Source: Camillea tinctor (lineage: Eukaryota; Ascomycota; Sordariomycetes; Xylariales; Xylariaceae). From it: a stretch of DNA of 64,000 nucleotides. The stretch lies in the NCBI GenBank assembly GCA_022578605.1, contig MU394059.1, forward strand, positions 558,001-622,000, written 5' to 3'. The notes below the pieces were generated by a model. That model was not told where the DNA came from. It did not search any database and was given only the letters and a program-made list of their open reading frames with translations. The translations under genes and the position numbers were made by a program. Below are positions 35,000-49,084 of the stretch, piece by piece. Numbering within the stretch: position 1 is the first letter of the stretch; each line of letters starts with the position of its first letter.

Positions 35000-36636
35000 A
35001 TGGGCCGCCAAGAAGGAGATAGCTTCAAAGAAGCTTGTAGTAATAGGACAGGGCCACATTGCCGACTACCAGGACGGGACCGTATTATTCCTCAACCAGC
35101 AGACTTTGGCACGTCGGATCCTCAGGCCTGTTTGAACGCTTGCTTAGGCCAGCTCTTTCGAGGGGATGATATTGGAGATTACTGTCAACAACTACAAATA
35201 CAAAAGGATGACCCCAAACTGCTCCGGTCATTATATTGTTGCGACTATACAAACTGCGGTGTTTGGATTGATAAACCCGGGCAGAGTCGTGAGGAGTCCA
35301 GTGCATAATATAGATATGCTGCATGGCATGGCTAACCTATCGTAGCCAACGTTGACCTAATCATTAATAGATGCCAAAAGTACGTCGTCTACCTGTCACT
35401 AATTAAGGGGGAAAATATTTAACACGGTTTAGTAATGGTTATTATTCAATTCCCGACCCAGGCCCTCCAGCCTGGGATTCATGTCCTTCAGTCGCACCGA
35501 GTAATTCCCAGCCGGTTCTTCCATCCGGAACAACGGGACCCCCCGACACGGAGCTCCGAACCTTGTCCGGGTCATCCGTGGCGACCATGACGAGCGTACC
35601 GACGCGTCTCTCATCCACCTCGGAACCTATGCCAGCCTCACCTACTCCTTCATCTGGTACTCTACAATCGATTTCCAACCCCTCTGAAAGCGCACCAACA
35701 GGACTCACAGCGGGAAGCAAAGCCGCGATAGGTGTATGTGCGAGCTTGGGGATAATAGCATTGATTTTCTTACTTGTATTTCTATTTCGCCGACGGAGGA
35801 GTTTTCCGAGAAACTATCTAAAAAGCAGCCCTGTCGTCCCTCGCCACATCCGCTCCTTTTCGGAGCCCCCAAGCGGCTCCCGGACATCCCTCATCGCACC
35901 ACTAATGACGCCCGTGACCTCGGCATCCTCCCGGACCGCGCCGTGCACGCCGCCCGCGCGGCTAAGCGACCGCAAATACATCGGGTCCTGCTTCAACCAA
36001 GACGCACCGCATTCGCGCTCGAGCCCGCGCGGCCGCCGCACCGCAGACGACCCCGGCCTCCCCGTCTCGCCGGTCTTCGCGCCCCCGCAGAGCCACCACA
36101 GCACCACCACCAACAGCAAGCTCGCGCCCCGGCACTCGCGCCGCGCCACCACAAGCAGCATCCGGTTCCCGCTGCCCGCCTCCCCGCCGCCGCACTGCGC
36201 GCAAAGCAGCATGTACTCTCTCCCCGGCGCCTCCACCACCACCTTCGGGTCCAACCCCAACCGCGGACCCCCGGCCCCGGCCCCCCTGCGACTCCCCTCC
36301 GGCCCGCCTCCCACGCGCGCGCTCCCGCCCCCGCCGCCCCCCGGCGCCTCGCCCACCTCGCCCACCTTCCCCCGCAGCCCCACCACCTACCACCACCGGT
36401 ACTCGCCGGGCGTCGGGGCCGCGGCGCGGGAGCTGTGCGACCTGACGGAGGCGTATGCGCGCGAGGCGCGGGGGGGCAGCTGGGGCAGCTGGAGCGGGGG
36501 CGTGGGAGGGGGGCCCGGCGGCAGGAAGAGAGGGAGCGATGGGACGAGTTCGCGCGGGTCCGGGGGTGGGAAGGGGAGTTCGGCGGGGATGGCGCTGCGG
36601 GAGCTGGATCTGGAGAAGTTGGGGGGGCGGTACTGA
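35000..36636 (+). CDS. Cys-rich single-pass membrane protein with Pro/Ser-rich tail
   Basis: Exons 35000-35288 and 35462-36636 join across a GTGAGG...CCCAG intron (phase 1) to about 487 aa. The first exon is Cys-rich (EACSNRTGPHC, QACLNACLGQLF, GDYCQQLQ, SLYCCDYTNCGVW), like the extracellular part of fungal plasma-membrane proteins in which an LLRSLYCCD..NCG-type block precedes a Ser/Thr linker. A Ser/Thr/Pro-rich linker and one transmembrane segment follow at about 183-206 (GVCASLGIIALIFLLVFLF), then RRRR as a stop-transfer signal. The last 270 residues are a cytosolic Pro/Ser/Arg/Gly-rich tail with PPPTRALPPPPPPG and no folded domain I recognise. The true N-terminus is unresolved: the in-frame sequence before 35000 is hydrophobic but has no ATG, and a signal-peptide-like ATG lies further upstream at about 34760. 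A cell-wall or stress-sensor role is a guess. Confidence 0.6.
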
Positions 36637-37501
36637 GTTTTTATTTTTGGGATTTTTTTTTATAAGTTCCGCTTTTCTCGATTTCGCGCGCTGGGACCAG
36701 TATTATTATTGTTATTGGTAGGTTTTTGCTTTCTGGTTGATGGTTGGGGGTGTAACGATGTGTTAATGGGTATGCTGGGAAGGTTGGCGTCAGGTTGTAA
36801 GGATGATTACACGGAAAGGGAGGGTAAAGGGATGGATGGCGTGTATGAGAAGCCGGATTGTGCGCTTTTTTTTACTATTAGAGGATGATGTTCGGTCGGT
36901 GACCTGTATGCGGGATAGCGGGCTATCGTGTTGCTGGCGTTAGGATGACAGGATGCATAGGGAAGGCAAAAGAGTAAACGTAATGGGCATATAGTCAGGT
37001 ACTATCATGGGGATCTTGCGACGATATCGTTGTTATATTAGCTCGGAGATGAACACGCGTGGAGGGTTCTAGCATTGAACCGCTGAGATCCCTTAACCAT
37101 ATCACTAGCAAATAGCTTCTTCTTTTGTATGAGCGTTTGGGGAATGTTCACTAGTTGTACATTGAATAAATAGGGGCGTGTCACGATGATAGGCGATGTT
37201 GAATATTGGAGGTCTAAAGCTCCTCATATGCTGAAAATTAATAAAATAGGATGCTAATAACCCAGTATGTAGATACCTGTAACTCCTACCAGAATAATAT
37301 GCATGGCGTATTTGTCACATAATAATGTAAGATCATGCGGGTGTAAGCGGAGGAAGTTTCTATTTGTCATTGGCCTATAAGGGGGTGGCAACGCTATATT
37401 CTCACGATGAACTCTTTTTTATCGACTTCTTTCTATTTAATTATCTTCTGCGTTTTTACTGAGCCCCGCCTTTAACACTCACAAGTAGAGATTTATAAAG
37501 C
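36637..37501. other. Convergent 3' intergenic spacer
   Basis: This spacer between the membrane-protein gene (plus) and the SDR gene (minus) should contain both 3' UTRs. A T-rich run at 36640-36662 follows the plus-strand stop. No gene or repeat of note was seen. Confidence 0.6.
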
Positions 37502-38683
37502 TCATGCGCCGATATCCTTCAAGCTCTGAACCGTGTCCGTGGCACTCTTCTCAATGGGGATCCAGTCGATGCCCAATACCTTTGTCGCCTGTGAGTTGTC
37601 ATACCCATATACACCTTCCTCGGGGTACTCGCCACCCTTGACGCTTTCGTTGGGCAGCTGAGCCGCTAGGTCGGGGAAGTTCTTGCGCACAGCAATCACG
37701 AGGTCGCGGTTGTTGAAGTTACCGGCCGTCGTGAAGAAGCGTTTGCCGCCGGCTTCGGGCCGCTCCATAGCATTGACGTGAGCGAGGGCGACGTCTCGCA
37801 CGTCGACCCACAGGAACACGCCGGTTGGCGGGATCTCGCTCTTCCACTTACCTTGGATCAGATGCACGAACCGTTCGTTGCTCGTGTTGATAGCAGACAG
37901 TGAGTTGAGGTGGTGCACTACAGGGCCGAAGACCAGCGGCGGGCAGATGGTAGCAAGGTCGAAGTTAGGCTTTTCACGCTCCACGAAGTCCCAAGCCGTC
38001 TTCTCGGCGACCTTCTTCGACACCCGGTACGATATCGCCTTCGTGCCATTAAGACCGTCCTCGTACGTGTCTGGGTTCCAGTCTGCCTCGCTGAAGACTT
38101 TGTTCGGGTTCTGGAGCGCCTCAGTCGATAGAATTGAGGCGAAAGAACTCGTGATAATGATCCGTTTCACTGTCGGGGCATACTTCTTGACTGCCTCAAG
38201 TATCGATGTCGTACCCTTGATGGCCGGGTCCAAGAGTTCTGTCTTAGCATCTGACCAGTTGTAGTGGAAAGGAGAGGCTGTATGCTGCACATAGTCGAGA
38301 CCTGGCGTCTTGACCACTTCATCAAATGCACCTGGTTGGGCGATATCGGGAACAATGGCAACTGTGAGCTTCGCATTTGGGTGGGCAGCCCGGATTTTAG
38401 AGGCCTTGTCTTCGGACCGTACGGTGGTTATAACCTCATGACCTCTCTTGAGTAGAAGCTCGAGCACGTGTGCTGCGTTTTTTTTTTGTTAGTTGGACCT
38501 TATAGGTTAGGGGACTAAGGGAATGCTCGTCTCGTACCGGCAATGAAGCCTGAGCCACCTGTTTGTTCGAAACTATGGTCAGCATAGGTTCAATATGGTG
38601 AGTGTATTCGTGTATTATACGTATACACACAAGTGAGGGGTTTTATGTCTGGAGAACAAACCTGTGAGGAGTACTTTCGGCAT
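37502..38683 (-). CDS. GRE2-like extended SDR, NAD(P)-dependent carbonyl reductase
   Basis: Three exons (38683-38662, 38558-38538, 38472-37502) give 337 aa beginning MPKVLLTGGSGFIAAHVLELLLKRG after splicing; the first two exons encode only 14 residues. The TGGSGFIAAH motif (7-16) is the Rossmann dinucleotide-binding loop. SSFAS (about 123-127) carries the catalytic Ser, and Y163-R-V-S-K167 is the YxxxK pair. TICPPLVFGPVVH follows, as in methylglyoxal/aldehyde reductases of the Gre2 and dihydroflavonol-reductase-like group. These enzymes reduce aldehydes and ketones with NADPH in the cytosol. The length matches the family (about 335-345 aa). The next gene upstream, also on the minus strand, is an FAD oxidoreductase, so a shared metabolite role is possible but unproven. 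The substrate cannot be read from the sequence. Confidence 0.9.
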
Positions 38684-39718
38684 TCTGTTTTATTGATTTA
38701 TTTATTTATGTTTATTGATGGACTTGATACGCGTATGTGAAGTTGTCTATAGATGGGATATGAAGAAGAGGAAGAGGAAGAAGAAGTCCACTCTCTGAAC
38801 CCTTTCGAGAAGCCAAGGCTCTGGGTTTATATATGTGCATCTATCTACCCCAATGTTTCCTCTACAACACCACCTACTGCAGAAACCTTCGCGGGGTCGA
38901 TGATAACGTCACAGAAAATGTCAAAGTTGTCGGCATTGCGCGACCAGCAGGCTCCACCATTTTCGGCGATAAGTGTATATAGCCGTGTAAGTATACATAA
39001 GCTAACTAGGAATGTCACTACTGGTATGCGAGAGGGCTAAACTCGTAGGTATCCCAGCAGCCACTCCAGGATGTCTGGTTTACTTCTATCTTAATAGGGT
39101 AATACCTCCTCCCTTGCACGCTATGGTGGACTATTTACGAAGCCAGGCCTATGATGACTCCGGGCTTGTAGGTCGCATCATGATACCGAAAACCACATCT
39201 TACGGCATACCGATAAGTCGTCATCCATTTGGACGGGCTGCTTCGAGTGCCCCATGTCGCCGAAGCATTTTCGGCGTTAGCTTACATCACACCGGGTGCA
39301 GATCATGACGGACATTCTTTTTGGCACTAGGTTAATAAGTAATTCTCGTGTCTTTATTTACCCGAGGGCAGTTTGCGGGTACCCACTACCCCTCTCCAGC
39401 TCTCGGTCCTATCCTTTTAGCATCTAATATAATATGTGCCTACTGAGGCCTTCAGATGGATCGTTTTACAGGAGCTCAAGTGGGATGTTTTCACCCCCAA
39501 GTTTAGTATGAGCCCGTTTGAATACCCCTATTTAACTAATCTCGACAGCAATAGAGAAGATGTCCCTAAACCATCAACCAGCATCGCCCCTTTAGCCCAG
39601 AGCAGCTGAATTGAAGGTGTGATACGATTTCCGGGTGGAACCTATAAGGGATATGATGCCCGATAATCGAAATTCCCGGAGCTATGTTACAGCTCGTAAA
39701 ATCTGGCTGCGGGCTATT
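38684..39718. other. Intergenic region, SDR promoter
   Basis: About 1 kb lies between the SDR start and the end of the FAD oxidoreductase gene. A (GAA/GAG)n purine tract occurs at 38760-38788. No gene was seen. Confidence 0.6.
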
Positions 39719-41497
39719 TCAGAGATTTCGTAGGAGGAACCCCTCGTTCTGGTACTTTTGGAATAGCCCCTCGGGGTCGTAATGAGAAGACGCTCCCATC
39801 AATGGCTTTATACTCTGGACGCCATAACTTCGGAGTACATTCTGTGATGAACTTGCAAAGTTCATTGGAGTGTGCTCTAGAAGCAGTGTTTTCTCCCTTG
39901 CCAAGTTCCGTACAGTCTGGCTGATGTCGTCGACTGCCTTCTGGGCTGGGGTGTTGTCACCAGTCTTAGGCCACTCAGCAGTAAATACCCACCCTGAAAA
40001 TATGTCAACCCCACGCCCGTGTGTTCATCGAGCCGGAATGGTGCCACTTACAGGTTTGAGATACCTCCTCTAGGCCTAGGATGTTTCCTCCTCGGTCCTT
40101 CCCTGCTTTCACGGCAGCCTTCGATACCGGCTGGATAGTGTACGACAGGGTCGTCCCAGGTGGTAGCTTCTTAGTTGCGTCTAGCCAAGCTTTGTGAACT
40201 TCAGCATAGAGTTCGTTTGAGACCTTCGTAGCCACTGTGCTGATTGCCCGCCTGTATAATTCTTAATTAGTATCTCATTGTTCATTCAGAGACAAGATCG
40301 AACAATAACGCACTTATTAGGTCCTTTAGGATAAGCCGACACCTTAACGAGAGATAAAATAGTGCCGTTGGTGGTTGGCACTGCAGCTTTTGTCAAACTT
40401 GTAAGGCTGGAGAAGGGGCTGAAAGCCCTGGGCTTTTCGGTGGGCACATCAGCATATGACAATCCGACAGCGGCATGGTCGGTAGTAAAGTGGGCGACAA
40501 GGTTGGCCTTCGGGTCCCCGTCCAGTGCTTCTTGTGCTTCGACGGTGGCTTTAAGAATGTTCACATAATCCGAAGGGTTATATAGGTTGATTGTGTATTG
40601 CGTTTGGATTAAGGGGTACGTTTCCAGGTCGAACCGTGTCACAACACCTGCACTATGTTAGCGAAAATCCGTCGTAATGATTCTCTAGTATGCAGGCTTT
40701 ACCACATACCGAAGTTAGAGCCACCTCCCTTAAGGGCATAGTAGAGATCCTCATTGGTGCTAGCATTGGCATTGACGATCCTAGAATCCGCGAGAACAAC
40801 CTTTTGAATAATCAGCAAGAAGAACCAGCACAGTATTTGAGTCCCCTATACCTCGAAATTCTTCACACCGTCTGAGCCCAACCCATGTAGGTTAGGAAAC
40901 ACTGGAAGCCCACCTATCCTCAATTTGATTAGCTGACTTCGAAAGAAGAATCGTATAAGTTGAGTGGACATACCCCCAAGGAGAAAGCCGCCTAAGCCAA
41001 CAGTCTCATCTCGGGCTCCCGTGACTGAGCGCTTCTTTTCCTCAAGAAAGGCATATACCTCCCCCCAAGTGCATCCAGCCCCAGCACGCAGAACATTGTC
41101 TGAATCTAAGGATTTCGAGTTTATTTGGCTGAGATCAAGCACGACACCCGCATCGTCTATGCTGCTAAAACCCGGGTTCGGGTTGCTACCAGTAGTACGA
41201 ATAACGAACTTAGATCCGGTTTTCTTGATGATAGCCAGAGCATCAGCAACCTCCTGAGCACTGGTGAGATGAACATAGGCAGCAGCAGAGGTCCAGCATG
41301 TTTGAGACCTAGCACCCCAATCAGTAACTATGAGCGCAGCAGACAATAGCAGAGCTCCCAGCTTACCAGGCACGAGTTCTCTCGGTCTCGTACTTCGAGG
41401 TAGAATCTACTGCAGTTATAACACGCCCAGGGAAAGCAGCCTTCAGAGCTTGCTGTGCATCTATGGCACGCTTAGCAACAGCTGGATCGGAATTCAT
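39719..41497 (-). CDS. Berberine-bridge-type FAD-binding oxidoreductase with altered flavin motif
   Basis: Seven exons (41497-41367, 41308-40974, 40913-40852, 40800-40710, 40647-40314, 40251-40052, 39993-39719) join in frame to 475 aa. The N-terminus [15 protein letters not shown] has no signal peptide, so a cytosolic location is likely. A PCMH-type FAD domain spans about 50-225: [101 protein letters not shown]. The C-terminal block [24 protein letters not shown] is the BBE-like end. Relatives oxidise sugars, alcohols or alkaloid-type substrates with O2, often in secondary metabolism. The usual R-S-G-G-H motif here reads R81-T-T-G-S85-N, so the His that carries 8-alpha-linked FAD is Ser; the enzyme must bind FAD differently or be impaired. 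All six introns (51-62 bp) have GT-AG ends. Confidence 0.92.
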
Positions 41498-44400
41498 GAT
41501 GAGGTCGGTGAGAAGACTAAGTTGGAAGGGCGGATACAGCGGGAGTTGAAGGGAAAATAGGGGTCTCAGATATGAGGGGATATCGACATATATAGATCAA
41601 GAATCCAGTCCAAAAGAAGTACGTAAGTCGATGTAGTGATGCCTAAGCCGTCTAGCAAATAGAACGATTATCTCACATACGAGCTAACAACGAAGCGATG
41701 CAGGCGATGTGGATAGCTCGATCAGGCCAATCAATGGTGACAGACGAAACTATTACGGCACAGTAGTGCTACAAATATCCAATTGAAGAGGAATATGAGA
41801 TCTAGACATGTGAGATATGCTGAACAACGGATGCCCCTTACGCACCTTCTCACGATCTCGGTGGTGATCGCAGCCACGGCTGCAGTCCACAAAAGCCGCG
41901 TGCCACTAGTTCAGACGTTTGCCTTGTTTCCCGGAACATGACCGACATGCCCCGGAATTCGCCCCTGAATGATAGGGCTCTATTCAACCTCCCTTTGCGA
42001 ATAAAACTTACTTTCTGGCACCAACATACGAGCGCGCATACGATTCTAGGCCCTATATCACATGCGTGATCATCCACATGAACACCAATCAGATCGAGTT
42101 ATGTCCTGGGGTTTTCCTAGAATTCACCCGAGGGGAAGATATATATGACTAGCCCCGAGCTGATGTAGGAGCTATACTGGATTCATGAGTGTCTGGAGCT
42201 CTTGCTGTGCTGAAAGCATCGTTAGTATGAAGTGGTGTTGGTCTTATCAAAGGATGCCATGCCTTGGTAAAGGATTCCGGTATTCCAATGATATACGATT
42301 TCAGCCGACTCCTAAGTTATTATAGGTATAAGTTCAAATTGGTTCTTGTCTTAGGAACTTGATATGAATGCTGTAAAAACGGAATATCATCATTGTCTAG
42401 TTATTCTATCACAGGAGGGAAAGGGGGGAGGGATAAAAATGCTTGATTCTCTAATCACGTAAGGGGTCATCTATTCTTCACATATTTAAAAAACCCCCTC
42501 CCCCGCCCCTCAAACGTAAGGAGGCTCATGCATGGTAATAAAGCTACATACTACTAATGGTTTGATGGAAGCCCTTTTTCTATAGCCGTATTCTCTTTGA
42601 GCATATGCGGGGACATATTAAAATGGAATATGGCTTGCTGCAACAAAACAGTCCTGAAATTTTCAACCAAAATATGGATCTCAGCGTCGGATTCATTGCC
42701 CCCCTATTATATGAGTATATGTAGTCCCATTCCCGCTCCTTCAGGCGCGATAAAACAGAGCTCATTACTTTCAAACTCATGTGATTATATAAGTATGCCC
42801 TACAAACCTACCGATACATCATAGAGTTCCTTGTTTTACCCTGAAACCGTGTAGAGTGACATTGACCGGTCTCGGAGGAACATGAGACTCAGAAACCATA
42901 CACATCAAATACATGAGAGAATACTTCGTCGAAAGTTGCTTAGATAGTTTTATAACAATGGTTGTTCATAGCCTGAAGACTAGTTCAGGGGCGACGAAGG
43001 GCTACAAGACAGTACCTCAACCAATATAGAAGCAGTCGCATACACTTCAAATGCTCTTAAACGAACTATCAAGGGACCTAAAACGACCTTTTAAGTTAAT
43101 TTCTTTAAGCCGCAATAAGCTGACTCACCACTCCCCTCACGTAGTTCCAAGGTTCGTACAGGGTCAGGTAACTCTTCGGTAGGAGGTCTTACGATGGCAT
43201 AATACACGCACTAAAATAGCAGAAAGCTTATTGACAATACCGCTTGTCAGTGAGGAGATATGTAAAAGTCTATATCACGCCTTATATCCGAAATAAGTAA
43301 TGCACAGTACTTCTCTTATGGTCCGGTACGCATACCTTTTAATATTAGGTTTGTAGTGGAAGTCTGATCCATAGGTATCTCCCCTTTTGGCCTTGACAAT
43401 TGCCACTATATAAAAGCTTCTTGGATGACGATAGAGAATGTTTCCTAGATCGGCTGTTTATTCTTTTTGGGGTTATCATGGAACCTTAAAAGTTTGTAGT
43501 TTGAGATATGAGGTGTATTGGAGGCGGCTTTTAGTGGAGTCACGAGCGAATAGCCTCTAAGAGTGGGATTGCCAAGGTGGGGGGGAGGAGGGGCAGTGAA
43601 TCGACTGTGGCCATATGAGATCTGAAGATCTTATATACTACATGATTCCCAGAAGCACCTCCTTATATATAAGCGAGCAATCTCGATTTTGCCTGCTGTT
43701 GTGAAACCTCGATCTTCCATGCAAGGGACGTCTTCGACATGTTCTGCTTACTAGTATTACTCCGCATAAGCAGATTGACGTGGACTTCGGTGCAACGCAA
43801 CTTAGTTGGTTGCTTGCAGCTGAACTGCAAACGATAGCTGAGATCCATATATATATACGTACGTACATACATACAGGCTAATAGCTGGAAACACGGAGTA
43901 CATGAAGGAAGCAGAGCGCGCGGCAAAAAGGGGAAGAAAAAGGAATAATCAACAAGTCTTATTCGTCGGCGCTCCTTCAAGCAGAAATGCCCGAAGGTTG
44001 GGAGGAAGCCAATAGCCAAATGTAGTAGCGTTTCTGTCTTACTAAATACAATTCATTGAGCCGAGACAGGTTTTAAGTTGCGGCGATTGATATTTAAGTG
44101 TGTCCTGCAGCCGTCATCTTTTTGCTCGTATTCTTCAACACCATCTTTCTACGTCGCGGTCACACATCCAAACAAGCACACCGATGAAGGGAAAACAATA
44201 AATATGATTGTTCGCTGGGATGTTTCCAGTTTTTGTGAACTACTACTAATAATACATATATGTTATGTGCATATTTCTCGCTGGCACCCCTTAACCATAT
44301 AGACACCTGTACCGAAGCTCACTTTTGTGGATGACTCGCAATTCCCGAACCGTCACCGCTATATATCTAACGACCTTTTTCTTACACCCCTTTGATTATA

Positions 44401-45471
44401 TATTGTACTAGTACAGGATTTCGAAGCGAACTATCAGTATGAACCCACAGTGTGCGAGATTTCTTAAGTTTTTTTTTTTTATCTTTTTTGGTTGTTGCTG
44501 TTTTTCTTTTCCTTTTCTTTTCTCATGCTCATCCTGTAGTTACTGATGTGACGCTGACGGATTGAAAGCAAAAAAGAAATAAAGCCTCGTCACCGACATT
44601 AAGTTCTTGAGTCGTCAGGAGATGGTCGGAACTTCGTGAAGAACCAAATGAAAATGTTATGAACTCCGTGTAGTTGTCAGCCCCTGGAATGTTTTCTCGT
44701 TTATCGTCTCCCATAACCATCGCTGGATACGGGGTTCGTTCGCCGCCTCGGTGCTGCTGCGCTGTCCCAACCAGGTAGAAAACGATTGGATGTAAGGATG
44801 AGTTGCGCCGGCATAATGGATCGTTCTGCTCATTGACTCTGTGTCGATGTCTCAATCGCGAAGTGCTGCATATCCTACCACCATCTGCCTCCACTTCTTT
44901 CAAAGTACTGATCCCATGCAACTGATCCAAAAAAAAACTCTCGATTACCTATTTTTTCCGAACCGTTGGACTCAAAGAAAGACATAAGATGAATAGCCAA
45001 TGCCGCCGGCAGACGAAACTCCGAATGGATATCATAAAAAAAATCAAAGAAATCCACAAAAAAACAAAATGTTATGCAAAGAGATGCATAGGGGCACCTG
45101 TGGGTTAGGGCACACAATACCCTCGATGTACAGCGAGGTCCATAGATATGATCGCTGCAAAGACGATCATGTGGCCTTCGAAGATAGCAGTAAGTCCAAT
45201 CCCGAGCAAAGGATCGATACTACGTTGGAATATCTTATACCAGCAGATACCCCCACACGCAAATAGCATCTCCGTTTAATGAATAGTCCCGAGTATGAAA
45301 ACAATCAAGAAAAGAAAGCGTCAATAGTAATACATCATATCGAAGGCTCAAAGGCCAGAGTGTCTCTTTCTCCCGAAGAGTCGACCCATCCCCATCTTAA
45401 AAGAAATGGAAGGCCAAACCACGTATACGAAATAGACGAGAAGAGGACGACACGTCGGCGGGTATATATAA
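41498..45471. other. Intergenic region between the FAD oxidoreductase and the C2H2 regulator
   Basis: The left end is the promoter of the FAD oxidoreductase. The right end is the 3' side of the zinc-finger gene. A C-rich tract lies at 42492-42509 and a pyrimidine-rich tract at 44467-44525. None of the open frames shows a motif I recognise. Confidence 0.5.
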
Positions 45472-46942
<1,471 letters not shown>

Positions 46943-48838
46943 GTTGCTAGTGTTCCTGAAGATCGAGGTCCTAGCGATTGGTTGGATTTAGCCCTGGGGG
47001 TGGTGTGAAGGTACTCGAACTATATATGTTTGACGGCAGAGGAATGTCTAGGTGAGTGCGGACCAGGTACCGCTGTTTCTAAAAGAAAGTATTGCAAGGA
47101 TGGCGTGGGTCGTTCGAGCACAGCAAGATGCGAGTGGCACCCTGGTTCGGAACAGTGTGGAAGCGGACACGGATTCAATGCGACGTTGAATATGAAATCT
47201 ATGCGTTTCTCAAGAAACACTTCGTCCCAAACTTGGCCTCTGGAGCTCGGGATTTAGGTTTTATAGGAATGGCGACAATGAACGTGCGAAGAACGAGAGT
47301 TATGAAGGAAACTATTTGCAGCGCAAAGACAAAGACAAAAAGATAGAAATATAAAACAAAACCCGGGGTTGGTCTGATGTTCTAAAGGAAAACCACTTCT
47401 TGGGGAGAGTTGCGTGAGGATAGGTCAAGCCAAACTAGCCGGTGAATAGCTGCTGAAGCGGCAAGCTAGGTGAAGGCGAATGGCAAAGCGAGAGAATGTC
47501 TAGTACCATGTTAGCCCAGGGGATAGAAATAGAATACGTGGGATGTGGTTTGATATATACACCAGGCAAAACCCGCCGTGTAGGTAGGCGAGCCCGGTTT
47601 CGCTAAGATGGAGATCGCTAACTTACGAAGAAACAATAGGTCTCCGTGCACTAAGTACAATACTACAGGTCAAGAAACCGAGATAGGAATAACGTTACGA
47701 GCGGCCTAGATCTTCGGCAAGTCTGTGTGGCCGAGCTGACATATGTTCTGCAGGAACAGTGGAAATCGCCTGGGAGGGTAAAGATGGGGGTGTCGTAACG
47801 TGAGACTTATTCGACACGACAGGTAAGAGATCTCTATGATTTGCCGTCCAAAAGTACCTCTCGGTACGGGGTGATGTTGAGTTTCGAAGGCGCTGAGCAA
47901 ACCAGACCAACTGGTGTAAGTGAGAAGGCTATTCCTCGAAGCTCTCCGCGCTCGGGTGCAGAGTATGGTGGAGTCCAGATGTTGCAGGAAGGGTCCTCTC
48001 TCATACACACTGTCGACTCTCCTTTATATATAGGATTTCTTATGTATGCGGTCCAGCGGGGCGAGGGTAGATGCCGATCAAGCTGAATGCCGATTTCCTA
48101 GACCGAGAGAAAAAGGATAATTCAAGAGGGCGTGGGTTGGTACTAAGCAATACTGTTTATGCTAACGGGTATGCTACTGATAGACCGGACCTAGAAGTCG
48201 TGACCACGGCGAGGCAAAGCCCAGAAAGGCTTGAAGTGTGTTGTGGAATGCCCGGGAAGCGAGAGAAAGGCCGAGTTGAGGGTGCAAGACAGACATCCAG
48301 ATCTCGAAGTCAGTGGTGGCGTGACGGGAGGTTAAGTAAGTTCTAGGTTGTGACGGGTCGCCAAGTGAGGATGATCACGGTTGCGTACGATGATCTCTAC
48401 CCGAGCCCGGTGTGGATAAGGGTCTATATTATCGACACCGATATACTATCAGGATCAGGTCGTCCTTCAGGCTCCCAGGGTGTTATAGCAAGTGGGACCT
48501 AATTGTGTGTGTATATTTCTCCCAGACTAGGCCCCTAGGTTCCTAGGTTAGGTCCCTAGGTACAGGAGAGAAGGAGATGTGGAGAAGGTCGAGAAAAGGA
48601 AGACCGGAGGGCTCGAGCAGATCCAGCTTGTTGAAGCACGGGGTCTCTCTCTCTAGCTCAGAAGAAATTGGATGTGATCGATCTCAAGGGTACCAGGACG
48701 TAGGTTAGATAGATGAACCTAACCTACGGTGGAGGTGAGCTTGTTCTCAAGACCACAAGACCACAAGACCCCAAGATCCCAAGATCCCCCCGAGGGAGAT
48801 GAGATAGGTAATAGGTTATGAATATGGACGGAAGGATA

Positions 48839-48863
48839 CGGATATGGATATGGATATGGATAT
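48839..48863. repeat. GGATAT microsatellite
   Basis: About four tandem copies of a six-base unit, preceded by variant copies (GGACGGAAGGATAC). Confidence 0.8.
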
Positions 48864-49066
48864 GAAGGCGCTATAGTGTGAGAGATGATGTGCAACAAGA
48901 TTTCAAAAGGGATTAGTGTAGCTACAGAAACTTTTATAACCACCAAAAGGTTTAAAGTACGAGAAATCTTGTAGCAACGTCCAGTAGTTGTGTGCCTGAT
49001 TTAGCTGCGGGAGTTGTTGAAGATCTACAGAAAGGTCCGTGTGAACTGAACCCTCTCTGTAAGTGA

Positions 49067-49084
49067 GTGTGTGTGTGTGTGTGT
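49067..49084. repeat. (GT)9 microsatellite
   Basis: Nine uninterrupted GT units, followed by a TATGTA/GGATGTA-type repeat up to about 49121. Confidence 0.85.

Noticed and set aside
35736..36665. Long overlapping ORFs in other frames (309 aa plus strand, 190 aa minus strand)
   Set aside because: High GC removes stop codons in every frame here. Only the frame with the transmembrane segment connects by splicing to the Cys-rich exon.
40846..41373. Frame beginning [19 protein letters not shown], which looks like a signal peptide on the FAD oxidoreductase
   Set aside because: It starts with GTG and its first 19 or so residues are encoded by the first intron (41366-41309, GTAAGC...GCTAG). Splicing instead joins RTRAW to [11 protein letters not shown] and restores a normal family N-terminus.
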